Positions 7,104 to 14,631 of a DNA stretch of 15,183 nucleotides are shown piece after piece. Both the position numbers and the translations under genes were made by a program. Source of the DNA: SIG299 sp964541485. Its GTDB lineage: Bacteria > Bacillota > Clostridia > Lachnospirales > Lachnospiraceae. The notes beneath the pieces are model-generated. The model did not search any database and was not told the DNA's origin. It saw only the letters and a list, made by a program, of their open reading frames with translations. The DNA is taken from assembly GCA_964541485.1 (NCBI GenBank), contig CAZIQL010000059.1:1-15183 (forward strand), read 5' to 3'. The first letter of the stretch is position 1; every line of letters begins with the position of its first letter.

Positions 7104-7135
7104 AATTAAGGCACCCTATGCAGGGTGCCTTAATT
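7104..7135 (-). terminator. Strong hairpin between the surface-protein gene and the ligase gene
   Basis: AATTAAGGCACCCT and AGGGTGCCTTAATT are perfect 14-bp arms with a 4-nt loop (7118-7121). On the minus strand only AATTTAT follows, so termination is probably incomplete; on the plus strand the tail is better (AATTCTATTTTATTT). It may reduce ligase expression relative to the abundant surface protein, or protect that mRNA's 3' end. Confidence 0.65.
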
Positions 7136-7184
7136 CTATTTTATTTACTTTACAGTAAATTCGTATACAAGTTTCTTCGTCGTA

Positions 7185-9695
7185 TTACTTAGACTTAACA
7201 GAAACGTTAATGTTGTATACAGTTCTTGTGTAGTGAGGACCATTTACATTCGCACCATCTACTGGAACTTCAAATGTTACGGACTTGATGATGATGTAAT
7301 CACCAACTTCAACTGTATCTACGCCGCCCTCAACGATCATGTCAGCTGTAATTGTCCAAGCTGCATTGCCTCTTGTGAAGGAAAGTGTCTCAACTACAAT
7401 ATCTTCAATACTTGTTGCAGTGTATTCATCCGAAATCTTCTTATCGAATGCGATTCCCGGAGTAGTATTTGTAACAACGATTGTGTCACTTACAACGTAG
7501 TTATTATTCTTGCTCGTATTGATTGTGTTGTAACGAACGGTAACAACTTCTACAGTATAAGTACCTGTAGTACCATATACCATTTCATTGTCATCATCAG
7601 CACTTGCAAACTGAACCTTTAAGGACTTGCCATCTGTAGACCATTCAGGAGTTACATAAGTATTGCCCTTCTTAACAACAATATATCTAGCACCTTCTGT
7701 TGTAAATGCTTCAGTCGTTAAATCGTCTGCGGAAGTAGCAATCAGGATGTTATCTGTTTTCTCATACTGACCTACAATAGCACCATTAGATGTCTTGTAG
7801 AGAGTAATTGTTGCAAACATATCACCATTACTGCTATCCTTTGCATTGATGTCGATGTCTGTTGCATCAAGAGTAATCTTGGAGTATTCTGTATAACGTG
7901 TCTTTGCTACAGTATCCAACGCAACATTAGCCTTAGGATTCTTTACAGTTACTGTTACTGTTGTAGTAGCCGTATTGCTTGTACCCGGCTCGGTAGCAGT
8001 TACTGTTACCTTAACTGTAGAAACATTAAGGCTTGCAAGCTTAGTACCAACTACTGCAAGAACACCACTAGTTTCACCAATAGTAACAGCACCGGAGTTA
8101 TCAACATCGTCATTGTCTGTATCCACAGCGTACTTAACATTAGACCAACCATTTCCATACTGATCCTTTGCGGTAACTGTGGTAGAAGCTACTGCTAAGG
8201 TTTCATAACCAGGAAGAGTTGCTGTTACAACTTCAAGAGTTGCAGCACCTGGTGCAATGCTCTTAAGCTTTCTGCCTTCTGTTACAGTTAACTCATCTGC
8301 CCAGATGTACTTTTCATCATAATCATCCTTGTCATCATTCCAGCTGTTTAAACCTACATAGTAAACAGCCTTTGTTTCCTTGTAAACACCGATGGTACCA
8401 TCTGTATCTACTAAGATTTCATCTGTATCAGCAGAATAGAACTTGATTTCATATCCTGCATCATCAATAACCTCTGCATCAGCAAATACAGCGATTTCAA
8501 GGTCTGCATCATCATCAGTGTTTGCTGCTACTGCATCAGTAACATATTCAACACCGCGGCTGTCAACTAACTTAAGCACGATGATATAGGAAGCATCGTC
8601 AATATCAGCAGGAACGCTCTTGTAATCATCAGACTTGTTCCAGTCAAACTTAGCAGGAGTTGCACCAGCTTCAAGAACCGGAAGCACTACCCAGTCAGTA
8701 ACACCAACTAACTTCCAAGCAGGCTGTTCGATAGATGCTGCAGTAAGGCCATTACTTTTTTTAACGTTATCATCTTCGTCAGTAACCTTAGCCTGAATGC
8801 TTGCTACTACATCCTTAGACCAGAAAAATACCTTTAAGATTTCATCGTTTTCACCGGCATACTCAACATCTGCTTCATCATTGTTAGAGAATATAACATC
8901 CCACTCAATAGTTACTTCATTTTTATAATAATTTGTTAAGTCTACACCATTAGAAAATAACTGAATTTCATACTTAAGGTAGAAGTTATCTTCCTCTTCT
9001 TCATTGGCATACACTACTTGTTGTCCATTAACTTCTGCAATCACAACATCAGTGATTGCACCGATAGCCACGGTACATGTCTCTTCTACGCCGTCAACTA
9101 CAATCTTGTAAGTCTGACCATCTGTAAAATCAACAAAAGGAGTAACTGTAATTACGTTGCCGCTTACGCCACTTGTAGTCTTGTTGATAGGCCACTTGAT
9201 TTCGATAGGGTTTGCCGGATCTGCTGCATTTTCATATACCATGAATAACTGAACATCATCCAATGTATAGGAAACGTTGTTAGCATAAGTTAATGTGAAT
9301 GCCTTTTCAGTAGCCTGAGCAAGTTCGAACTCATTCACTGCCTTTGGCTCAGTTACGATAACTGTAACCTTTGCAGATTCACAACCTTCCATGTAAAACT
9401 CAACTGTTGCAGTACCCTTTGCAACTGCCTTGATAACACCATTGTCATCAACTGTAGCAACTGCCGTGTTGCTGGACTTCCAACCTCTCTCAAGCTGTCT
9501 CCAACCTTCTGGAGCGCCTAAGAAGCAAAGGTCTTCTTCTTCACCTACTGTTAAAGCTAACACGGTAACAGCTTCCTTAGTATCCTGATCAGCTGCAGTA
9601 AGAACTTCTGCTGCATTAGCTGCTGCCGGAGCTGCTAAAGAAACAACCATAGCCATAGCCATAACAAAGGCAAGCTTCTTAAAGAAACTCTTCAT
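7185..9695 (-). CDS. Secreted acidic Ig-like (Big_2) repeat protein, S-layer-like
   Basis: Starting at the ATG at 9695 (AAGGAGGAAGAAAT just upstream) the protein has 836 residues; a longer in-frame extension lacks a ribosome binding site. Residues 1-29 are a classic signal peptide (KK, hydrophobic core, cleavage near ANAA). Residues about 43-115 are a Big_2 Ig-like domain with SSNTAVATVDDNGVIKAV and KGTATVEF; C57 and C105 could form a disulfide. The rest is beta-rich, Asp/Thr/Val-rich and very acidic, with a further Ig-like unit containing AKDQYGNG and a Thr/Val-rich strand block. No LPXTG, SLH or other wall-anchor motif is seen. Regular codon use and a near-consensus promoter suggest high expression. 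A surface-layer or envelope-lattice role is an inference. The adjacent ligase could glycosylate it. Confidence 0.78.
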   Translation of the reverse strand: MKSFFKKLAFVMAMAMVVSLAAPAAANAAEVLTAADQDTKEAVTVLALTVGEEEDLCFLGAPEGWRQLERGWKSSNTAVATVDDNGVIKAVAKGTATVEFYMEGCESAKVTVIVTEPKAVNEFELAQATEKAFTLTYANNVSYTLDDVQLFMVYENAADPANPIEIKWPINKTTSGVSGNVITVTPFVDFTDGQTYKIVVDGVEETCTVAIGAITDVVIAEVNGQQVVYANEEEEDNFYLKYEIQLFSNGVDLTNYYKNEVTIEWDVIFSNNDEADVEYAGENDEILKVFFWSKDVVASIQAKVTDEDDNVKKSNGLTAASIEQPAWKLVGVTDWVVLPVLEAGATPAKFDWNKSDDYKSVPADIDDASYIIVLKLVDSRGVEYVTDAVAANTDDDADLEIAVFADAEVIDDAGYEIKFYSADTDEILVDTDGTIGVYKETKAVYYVGLNSWNDDKDDYDEKYIWADELTVTEGRKLKSIAPGAATLEVVTATLPGYETLAVASTTVTAKDQYGNGWSNVKYAVDTDNDDVDNSGAVTIGETSGVLAVVGTKLASLNVSTVKVTVTATEPGTSNTATTTVTVTVKNPKANVALDTVAKTRYTEYSKITLDATDIDINAKDSSNGDMFATITLYKTSNGAIVGQYEKTDNILIATSADDLTTEAFTTEGARYIVVKKGNTYVTPEWSTDGKSLKVQFASADDDNEMVYGTTGTYTVEVVTVRYNTINTSKNNNYVVSDTIVVTNTTPGIAFDKKISDEYTATSIEDIVVETLSFTRGNAAWTITADMIVEGGVDTVEVGDYIIIKSVTFEVPVDGANVNGPHYTRTVYNINVSVKSK

Positions 9696-9840
9696 TATTT
9701 CTTCCTCCTTAAAATAAATAATATATGGTTTGTTTTGACTTTCCATCCTCTGCCATCTCTTCATCGCATATCAGGCTGCTGTACCGATATGTAACTAAAA
9801 AAGAGCATACGAATAGCATAGTCACTCCAATAACAAGATG

Positions 9841-9869
9841 ATTATAGCAACAATCATTTCAAAGGTCAA
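9841..9869 (-). promoter_or_regulatory. Promoter of the surface-protein gene
   Basis: On the minus strand TTGACC (9864-9869) and TATAAT (9841-9846) are separated by exactly 17 bases, close to the sigma-A consensus. The predicted start is near 9834, giving a leader of about 139 bases before the ATG at 9695. Confidence 0.8.
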
Positions 9870-10160
9870 GCATTTTTCATAAGCATACCTTGCGGTCACT
9901 CACAAAACCCTCCCCGATGCTATCATTCATCCGTCTGGAATTGTTTTTGCTCAAACTAAGTTACGCGGTTCCTATTCAGCGTTCCTCCTTCATCACGTTC
10001 GATTTAGGATGTGACACTCGATGGAGGGAGAACCCTCTTTCGGTTGGCGTAGCCCGTCTGACCTAACACTATAATGCAAAGAGTTTGTGTCAATTCTATG
10101 GCATGCTTTTGTCATATTTGGTATATTTTCAAGAAATCTCTGAAAATTTAACGTAAAATG
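9870..10160. other. Gene-free interval with a GC-richer, possibly structured segment
   Basis: No convincing gene is present. The segment 9985-10066 is richer in GC than its surroundings. Read on the minus strand it can form short hairpins: GGC-TAC-GCC, AACC/GGTT or alternatively GAGGG-TTCT-CCCTC, closed by TTAGG/CCTAA, with GGAGG downstream able to pair with CCTCC. A TTGACA (10088-10093) lies just upstream on that strand, but no matching -10 is clear. It may be a leader RNA or small RNA; it does not match any riboswitch consensus I can recall. Confidence 0.35.
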
Positions 10161-10205
10161 CAAAAGAAGAGCACTTGCCGATAGAAAAACCCTTTCAGCA
10201 AGTGC
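10158..10205 (-). terminator. Terminator after the ATPase gene
   Basis: GCACTTGC (10171-10178) and GCAAGTGC (10198-10205) form a perfect 8-bp stem. It can be extended inward with GA-AG/CT-TC pairs and two mismatches. On the minus strand TCTTCTTTTGC follows. It lies about 120 bases past the ATPase stop. The plus-strand side is also T-rich (CTTTTGTTTTTC), so it may act in both directions. Confidence 0.6.
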
Positions 10206-10326
10206 CTGTAAACTTTTGTTTTTCAACTTTTTTTGCACTCGTGTCTTAATTTGCAACCTTAAAAGAATGCTTTTGTTCCTCGCAACCCATATAGTCTGCA
10301 TCTTGTCCTTATATCTAATATCATAT

Positions 10327-11586
10327 TTATAATTCCAAAGAATCCGCATTCAGTAAGAAGTCATACACATTCATCATCAAAATTCCATCCTCATTATAAA
10401 ATGGTCTCGGTGTATCTGATGTAATTACGATTTTCTTAAAGGAATCGTTGATTTTCAAAAATGGGCGAATCTCTTGTGCCACCTTTTCTTCAGCCCCCAA
10501 CATGTATGCCGACTGAATATAATACTTTTTTGAACCCTTATTACATATAAAGTCAACTTCCAGTTGCTTCTTTACCGCATTCCCTTCCTTATCTTTCTCA
10601 ACAATAGTCAGATTTCCAACATCTACAAGAAAACCTCTCATTCTTAATTCATTATAAATTACATTTTCCATGGAATGTGTCACTTCCATTTGTCTATAAT
10701 GGATTCTTGAATTTCTAAGTCCCATGTCCATAAAATAATACTTCAATGGCGTCCCGATATAGGATTTCCCCTTAATATCGTATCTGTTTGCCGCTTCAAT
10801 CAGAAACGCATCTTCCAAATACTCAATATATTTCGTAATAGTAGTCGCAGTAATCTTTGACTTATTTACACTCTTAAATGTTTTTTGAAGCTTATTTGGA
10901 TTTGTCAATGCACCGATTGCAGACGATAACACATCCAGCAACGCTTCCATCTCTCCAACATTTCTAATCTTGTTTCGTTTCACAATATCACTTATATATG
11001 TTTCCTTAAACAGATGATCCAAAAGTGTCATCTTATGTTCTTCTGTTTCAGCTAATACCACCATCGGAATGCCACCATAAGTAATGTATTCATTCCAGCC
11101 ATCATATCTGTTTCCATCATAAACAGTCATAAATTCCGAAAAGCTCAAAGGATACATATGAACCTCATCCCCCCGGCCACCAAATTCTGTTGCTATATCT
11201 CTTGATAGAAACTTTGCATTACTTCCTGTTACAAACACATCACAATTCTTTTTGTCTGCCAATCCATTTAGTACACTCACAAATTCATCCAACAACTGCA
11301 CTTCATCCAACAGGAAATAATATTTTTCTCCATCTTTAAATTGTTCTTTTGCCCAAGGATAAAAAACTTTCGGATCTCGATATTCTATATTATCAAATAA
11401 ATCAAAAGACATCTCTATGATATGGTCTTCACATACACCGCTTTCAATCAAATGATTTTTAAACAATATTCTCAGCAAATATGATTTTCCGCATCTTCTT
11501 ATTCCGGTTATGATTTTAATCAAACCATTTCCTTTCCGTCTGATAAGTTGTTCCAAATAGTAGTCTCTCTTAATTTCTTTTCCCAT
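10327..11586 (-). CDS. AAA_14 / DUF4143 family ATP-binding protein
   Basis: The 419-residue protein carries a Walker A motif G28-IRRC-G33-K34-S35, a Walker B YYFLLDEVQ with D94-E95, and the sensor-like TGSNAKFLS at 120-128, followed by GGRGDEVHMYPLSFSEF, which is diagnostic of the AAA_14 family. The C-terminal half (about 190-419) is DUF4143, including LEVDF near residue 340 and YYIQ, a position where relatives have a PD-(D/E)XK-like E-x-K; here the lysine is not obvious. These ATPases are very common and multi-copy in gut Clostridia and Bacteroidetes, and their cellular role is unknown. It is monocistronic with its own promoter and terminator. Confidence 0.88.
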   Translation of the reverse strand: MGKEIKRDYYLEQLIRRKGNGLIKIITGIRRCGKSYLLRILFKNHLIESGVCEDHIIEMSFDLFDNIEYRDPKVFYPWAKEQFKDGEKYYFLLDEVQLLDEFVSVLNGLADKKNCDVFVTGSNAKFLSRDIATEFGGRGDEVHMYPLSFSEFMTVYDGNRYDGWNEYITYGGIPMVVLAETEEHKMTLLDHLFKETYISDIVKRNKIRNVGEMEALLDVLSSAIGALTNPNKLQKTFKSVNKSKITATTITKYIEYLEDAFLIEAANRYDIKGKSYIGTPLKYYFMDMGLRNSRIHYRQMEVTHSMENVIYNELRMRGFLVDVGNLTIVEKDKEGNAVKKQLEVDFICNKGSKKYYIQSAYMLGAEEKVAQEIRPFLKINDSFKKIVITSDTPRPFYNEDGILMMNVYDFLLNADSLEL

Positions 11587-11597
11587 ACCGATCGCTC

Positions 11598-11666
11598 CTA
11601 AAAGATATTTTGGTTAGTTTGTCCCTAAATTTCTTTTAGTATACCGCTTGTATTGCATTATTGCAA
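11598..11666 (-). promoter_or_regulatory. Promoter and inverted-repeat leader of the ATPase gene
   Basis: On the minus strand TTGCAA (11661-11666) and TATACT (11638-11643) are 17 bases apart. The inverted repeat CTAAAAGA (11632-11639) / TCTTTTAG (11598-11605) then links the -10 region to the AGGAG ribosome binding site, whose first bases lie in the second arm. Confidence 0.6.
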
Positions 11667-11718
11667 GAGCCCCAGAAGAAATTTCGGTTAAAATTTACCA
11701 AAATTTCTTCTGGGGCTC
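11667..11718. repeat. 52-bp near-perfect palindrome (18-bp perfect arms)
   Basis: GAGCCCCAGAAGAAATTT (11667-11684) is matched perfectly in inverted orientation at 11701-11718. The 16-nt centre is itself nearly palindromic (GGTTAAAATTTACC). It lies about 50 bases past the thrC stop and directly abuts the -35 of the ATPase promoter. It can terminate thrC transcription, but the U-tract on the minus strand is poor (CTCTTGCAATAATG). Confidence 0.75.
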
Positions 11719-11769
11719 AAAATTCATCATGTTTGTCTCCTCTGTTCCCGGTCAAAATCGTAATATACT

Positions 11770-13257
11770 TTATTTCAATCTCAAAATTCTTTCCACAGTC
11801 TCCTGCATCTTATCCTTGTCACATTCCATCGTATGTCTAACCGGAGCATTGCGGATTTCATCAATTGCCTTTGGCACGGACACCTTAGACAGCTCGCTTA
11901 AACGGTCCACTAAAACAAAATCATCTTCTGTGGTTTCACCCTCAATCGCTTCCATCACGCTGCGGGTAAATTTATAAGGGCTTGCTGTGGATGCAATCAC
12001 GGTTACGGTGTCATCGCCGGTCTCTTCTTTATACTGATAGAAAACGCTGGCTGCCACGGCTGTGTGGGTGTCGATGACATAACCTGTCTTTTCATATACC
12101 TTACGGATCACAGCTGCGGTCTGCGCTTCTGTTGCATAGCCGCCCACAAAATCACATAACTTTTCCTGCATCTGCGGGGTGATGTCGTACTTGCCGTTTT
12201 CCTTTAAGGACTGCATCATTGCCGCATTGGCATTGGCATCCTCTCCGGCACAGGCATAAATCAGCCGCTCTAAATTAGAAGAAACCAAAATATCCATCGA
12301 CGGGGAGCTGGTCAGTACAAACTCACGGTTCTTATCATAGGTACCGGTCTGAAAGAAATCATACAGCACCTTATTTTCATTGGAAGCGCAGATTAACTTA
12401 TTCACCGGCACGCCCATCTGCTTTGCATAATAGGCCGCCAGGATATTGCCAAAGTTCCCGGTTGGTACCACCACGTTCATCGGCTCACCGCAGTTTAACT
12501 TGCCTTCTGCCACCAGGCACGCATAGGTATACACATAGTAAACCACCTGTGGAACCAGACGTCCGATATTGATAGAGTTTGCGGAGGAGAACTGGTAGCC
12601 CTGCTCCTTCATGCGCTTTGCGAGCTCCTTATTGCCAAAAATCTCTTTCACGCCGGTCTGGGCATCGTCAAAGTTCCCGTGGATTGCCACCACGCAGGTG
12701 TTGTCGCCCACCTGGGTCACCATCTGCTTTTCCTGGATGCGGCTGACACCATCCTTCGGATAGAACACGATGATGCTGGTTCCCGGTACATCTGCAAAGC
12801 CTGCCAGCGCTGCCTTTCCGGTATCGCCGGAGGTTGCTGTCAGAATGACAATCTCTTCCTTCTCATTCTGCTTTTTTGCAGCGGTTGTGAGAAGATGCGG
12901 CAGAATGGAGAGCGCCATGTCCTTAAACGCAATCGTCGCACCGTGGAAGAGCTCGAGATAATATGCTCCGTCCGCTTCCTTAAGCGGTGCAATCTTCTTT
13001 GTATCAAACTTATCGTCATAGGCACTTGCGATGCAGTGCTTTAATTCTTCTTCGGTATAATCGGAAAGGAACAGCTTCATTACCTCATACGCTACTTCCT
13101 GATAGCTCTTTCCTGCCAGTGCTTCAAGCGGCACGTTAAGCTTTGGGATAAATTCCGGGACAAAAAGTCCTCCGTCCTCTGCCAGCCCCTTTAGCACAGC
13201 CTCGGAAGCTGTCACGGAAACATTCGCATTTCTTGTGCTTTTATAACGTACGTCCAT
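11770..13257 (-). CDS. thrC: Threonine synthase
   Basis: The enzyme converts O-phospho-L-homoserine to L-threonine with pyridoxal phosphate, the last step of threonine synthesis in the cytoplasm. The 495-residue length fits the longer threonine synthase subgroup. The N-terminus has YKSTRNANVSVTASEAVLKG and GLAEDGGLFVPE; the PLP lysine is K112 in ELFHGATIAFKDMA; the phosphate-binding stretch ATSGDTGKAA is at 141-150; and VPTGNFGNILAAYYAKQMG follows in the second domain. All expected parts are present, so it should be functional. The ATG is preceded by AGGTGAGG. It stands alone, with no hom or thrB in the window. Its promoter seems to overlap the preceding gene's terminator. Neighbouring genes give no further clue to regulation. 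Confidence 0.96.
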   Translation of the reverse strand: MDVRYKSTRNANVSVTASEAVLKGLAEDGGLFVPEFIPKLNVPLEALAGKSYQEVAYEVMKLFLSDYTEEELKHCIASAYDDKFDTKKIAPLKEADGAYYLELFHGATIAFKDMALSILPHLLTTAAKKQNEKEEIVILTATSGDTGKAALAGFADVPGTSIIVFYPKDGVSRIQEKQMVTQVGDNTCVVAIHGNFDDAQTGVKEIFGNKELAKRMKEQGYQFSSANSINIGRLVPQVVYYVYTYACLVAEGKLNCGEPMNVVVPTGNFGNILAAYYAKQMGVPVNKLICASNENKVLYDFFQTGTYDKNREFVLTSSPSMDILVSSNLERLIYACAGEDANANAAMMQSLKENGKYDITPQMQEKLCDFVGGYATEAQTAAVIRKVYEKTGYVIDTHTAVAASVFYQYKEETGDDTVTVIASTASPYKFTRSVMEAIEGETTEDDFVLVDRLSELSKVSVPKAIDEIRNAPVRHTMECDKDKMQETVERILRLK

Positions 13258-13307
13258 ATCTTCTACCTCACCTTTCCCGGTTTATTTTCGTTGCCATGCT
13301 TACCAAT

Positions 13308-13343
13308 AAAAAAAACGACAAGGGAGAATCCTCATCCTTGTCG
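13308..13343 (-). terminator. Rho-independent terminator after the cell-wall hydrolase gene
   Basis: On the minus strand CGACAAGG ... CCTTGTCG (13316-13343) is a perfect 8-bp stem with an inner GAG/CTC pair, followed by eight T residues. It lies about 40 bases after the hydrolase stop and about 50 bases before thrC. Confidence 0.9.
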
Positions 13344-13346
13344 CGT

Positions 13347-13375
13347 AGTTTATCACAACTTTATCGCTTTAGCAA
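13347..13375 (-). promoter_or_regulatory. thrC: Probable thrC promoter
   Basis: On the minus strand TTGCTA (13370-13375) and TAAACT (13347-13352) are separated by 17 bases. The predicted start lies in the first bases of the terminator hairpin, so the thrC transcript would begin with that hairpin. No other promoter is visible in the roughly 50 bases between the hairpin and thrC. Confidence 0.5.
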
Positions 13376-13384
13376 GATAAATTT

Positions 13385-14320
13385 TTATTTTTCCGCATAA
13401 AATGTATGCACACCATGCTTGAACAGTTTTTCCAGCTTTTCATCAAAGAATTTCAAACCTTCCTCCGATGCCAGCGCTCTTGCCACAAAGTAAAGGGCTC
13501 CCTGAGAATTATCCTCTCCCGCAAGCACTCTCTCTACCGCCTCAATGGTCTTTTCAGAAACGGTTCTTTTATAGTACATACCATCGCTTACCGGAGCAAA
13601 CTGCCCTTTCTGGAACACCACCTCACTGATAGTATCCGGAAACTGGTCGGCATGCACACGGTTTAAAACAACGTTTGCCACAAGCATGCGGCCTTCGATA
13701 TCCTCACACGGAGCTTCGGATTCTACGATACGGAGCAGTACCTGATATTCCTCATCGCTGATTGCATACTTTGTTCCGTGGTAGTTTACGATGTGATCGG
13801 TGGAGCAGCTCATCAGCGCAAGTTCTTCGGTTTTTGTTTCTACCGTTTCAAGCAACAAAAGCTTTTCTGCTGTCTGCTCGCCGTATACCAAATCCTCATA
13901 TATCTGAACCCAGATGTCTGTGGATGTCACCGCTGCCATACTTTCGTATTCATCCGGTTCTACCCAGCTGACATTCTCAAGAATGCTTTCAAGTCCGGCC
14001 GGCTCTTCTTCCTTCGTTTCTTCTGTTTCCGGTTCTGCCGCTTCCGGCTCTTTTGTTTCGACGTTTCCTTCGTTCTCTTCCTTAGAAGCTTCCGTTTCTG
14101 CGTCTTCTGTTTCTTCGTTTTTAAGTCCAAACACCGCAACTTCACTTAACGGCGTTTCTTCCTGCAGTTCTTCATCCATGCAGACGATTACTTCTGCAGA
14201 CTGTGCTGTTGCTCCCGGATTCTGATTCACCGACATGTCATCGGCTGCCACAATCGTTACTACGGCAATCAATAAAACCGATGTAATCATGGAAACATAC
14301 AGCTTTCTCTGATTTGACAT
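13385..14320 (-). CDS. Membrane-anchored cell wall hydrolase (Hydrolase_2, SleB/CwlJ-like)
   Basis: The 311-residue protein has a short cytoplasmic start, one hydrophobic segment (about 9-26; uncleaved anchor or signal peptide), a long Glu-rich linker (about 48-108) and a C-terminal Hydrolase_2 domain (about 185-311). The domain shows LLRIVESEAPCEDIEGRMLV and ANVVLNRVHADQFPDTISEV, then GQFAPVSDG and ALYF. E202 aligns with the catalytic glutamate of SleB-type muramidases/lytic transglycosylases; the usual EARGE is EAPCED here. The enzyme should cleave peptidoglycan outside the membrane. SleB/CwlJ relatives act in spore cortex lysis, but many Clostridia carry vegetative members, so a germination role is not proven. 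GAGGTG precedes the ATG, and a terminator follows the stop. Confidence 0.85.
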   Translation of the reverse strand: MSNQRKLYVSMITSVLLIAVVTIVAADDMSVNQNPGATAQSAEVIVCMDEELQEETPLSEVAVFGLKNEETEDAETEASKEENEGNVETKEPEAAEPETEETKEEEPAGLESILENVSWVEPDEYESMAAVTSTDIWVQIYEDLVYGEQTAEKLLLLETVETKTEELALMSCSTDHIVNYHGTKYAISDEEYQVLLRIVESEAPCEDIEGRMLVANVVLNRVHADQFPDTISEVVFQKGQFAPVSDGMYYKRTVSEKTIEAVERVLAGEDNSQGALYFVARALASEEGLKFFDEKLEKLFKHGVHTFYAEK

Positions 14321-14631
14321 AATTCACCTCTTATATTTACACTAACTCTTTCACTTCTGTATTACAACCTCTATGTAAAGTTCTTGCGAACGAAATTTTC
14401 CGAATAAATCGCAACTTTGTTGAGATTACACTAAATTTGGCAGTTTTGTCAATCAGCCTTGCCGATTTTCGTTATTACTCCTAAACACTTTTTACAATCC
14501 AAAAACCCGGGGTTGTTTCTTTTGTGCATGTTTTACATGTTTTGGAGACATTTTTTGTGCATTTAGTACAATAAACTTTTCATTTTCTTTTTTGTACTTA
14601 TAGTGTAGACTAATTAAAAAGGAGGTTTTCC
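14321..14631. promoter_or_regulatory. Divergent promoter region between the hydrolase and AP2-like genes
   Basis: This gene-free interval serves two divergent genes. Toward the hydrolase (minus strand), TTGACA (14447-14452) lies 18 bases from a weak TAATCT (14423-14428). Toward the right-hand gene (plus strand), TATAGT near 14600 follows TTTTCA by 16 bases and leads to AAAGGAGG. Upstream of that promoter, TTTTGTGCAT occurs twice (14520-14529 and 14553-14562), 33 bases apart. A short AACCCGGGGTT palindrome is near 14504. Confidence 0.45.

Noticed and set aside
9947..10000. Possible T-box signal (AGGAACCGCG on the minus strand)
   Set aside because: Only part of the antiterminator consensus is present; there is no stem I or specifier loop, and the downstream gene is not an aminoacyl-tRNA or amino-acid gene.
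9985..10066. Cyclic-di-GMP-I riboswitch upstream of the surface-protein gene
   Set aside because: A GAAA-capped short stem is present, but the conserved GGGCAAACC and GACGCAAAGCC segments are absent.
9993..10349. 118-residue minus-strand frame between the ATPase and surface-protein genes
   Set aside because: Its start lies inside the ATPase gene, it runs through the terminator hairpin and the structured segment, and composition does not look coding.
12679..13044. Plus-strand open frames inside thrC
   Set aside because: They are antisense shadows of a well-recognised gene.
13778..14225. Plus-strand open frames rich in Ser or Phe opposite the hydrolase gene
   Set aside because: They arise from the complement of the Glu-rich linker codons; no independent evidence.
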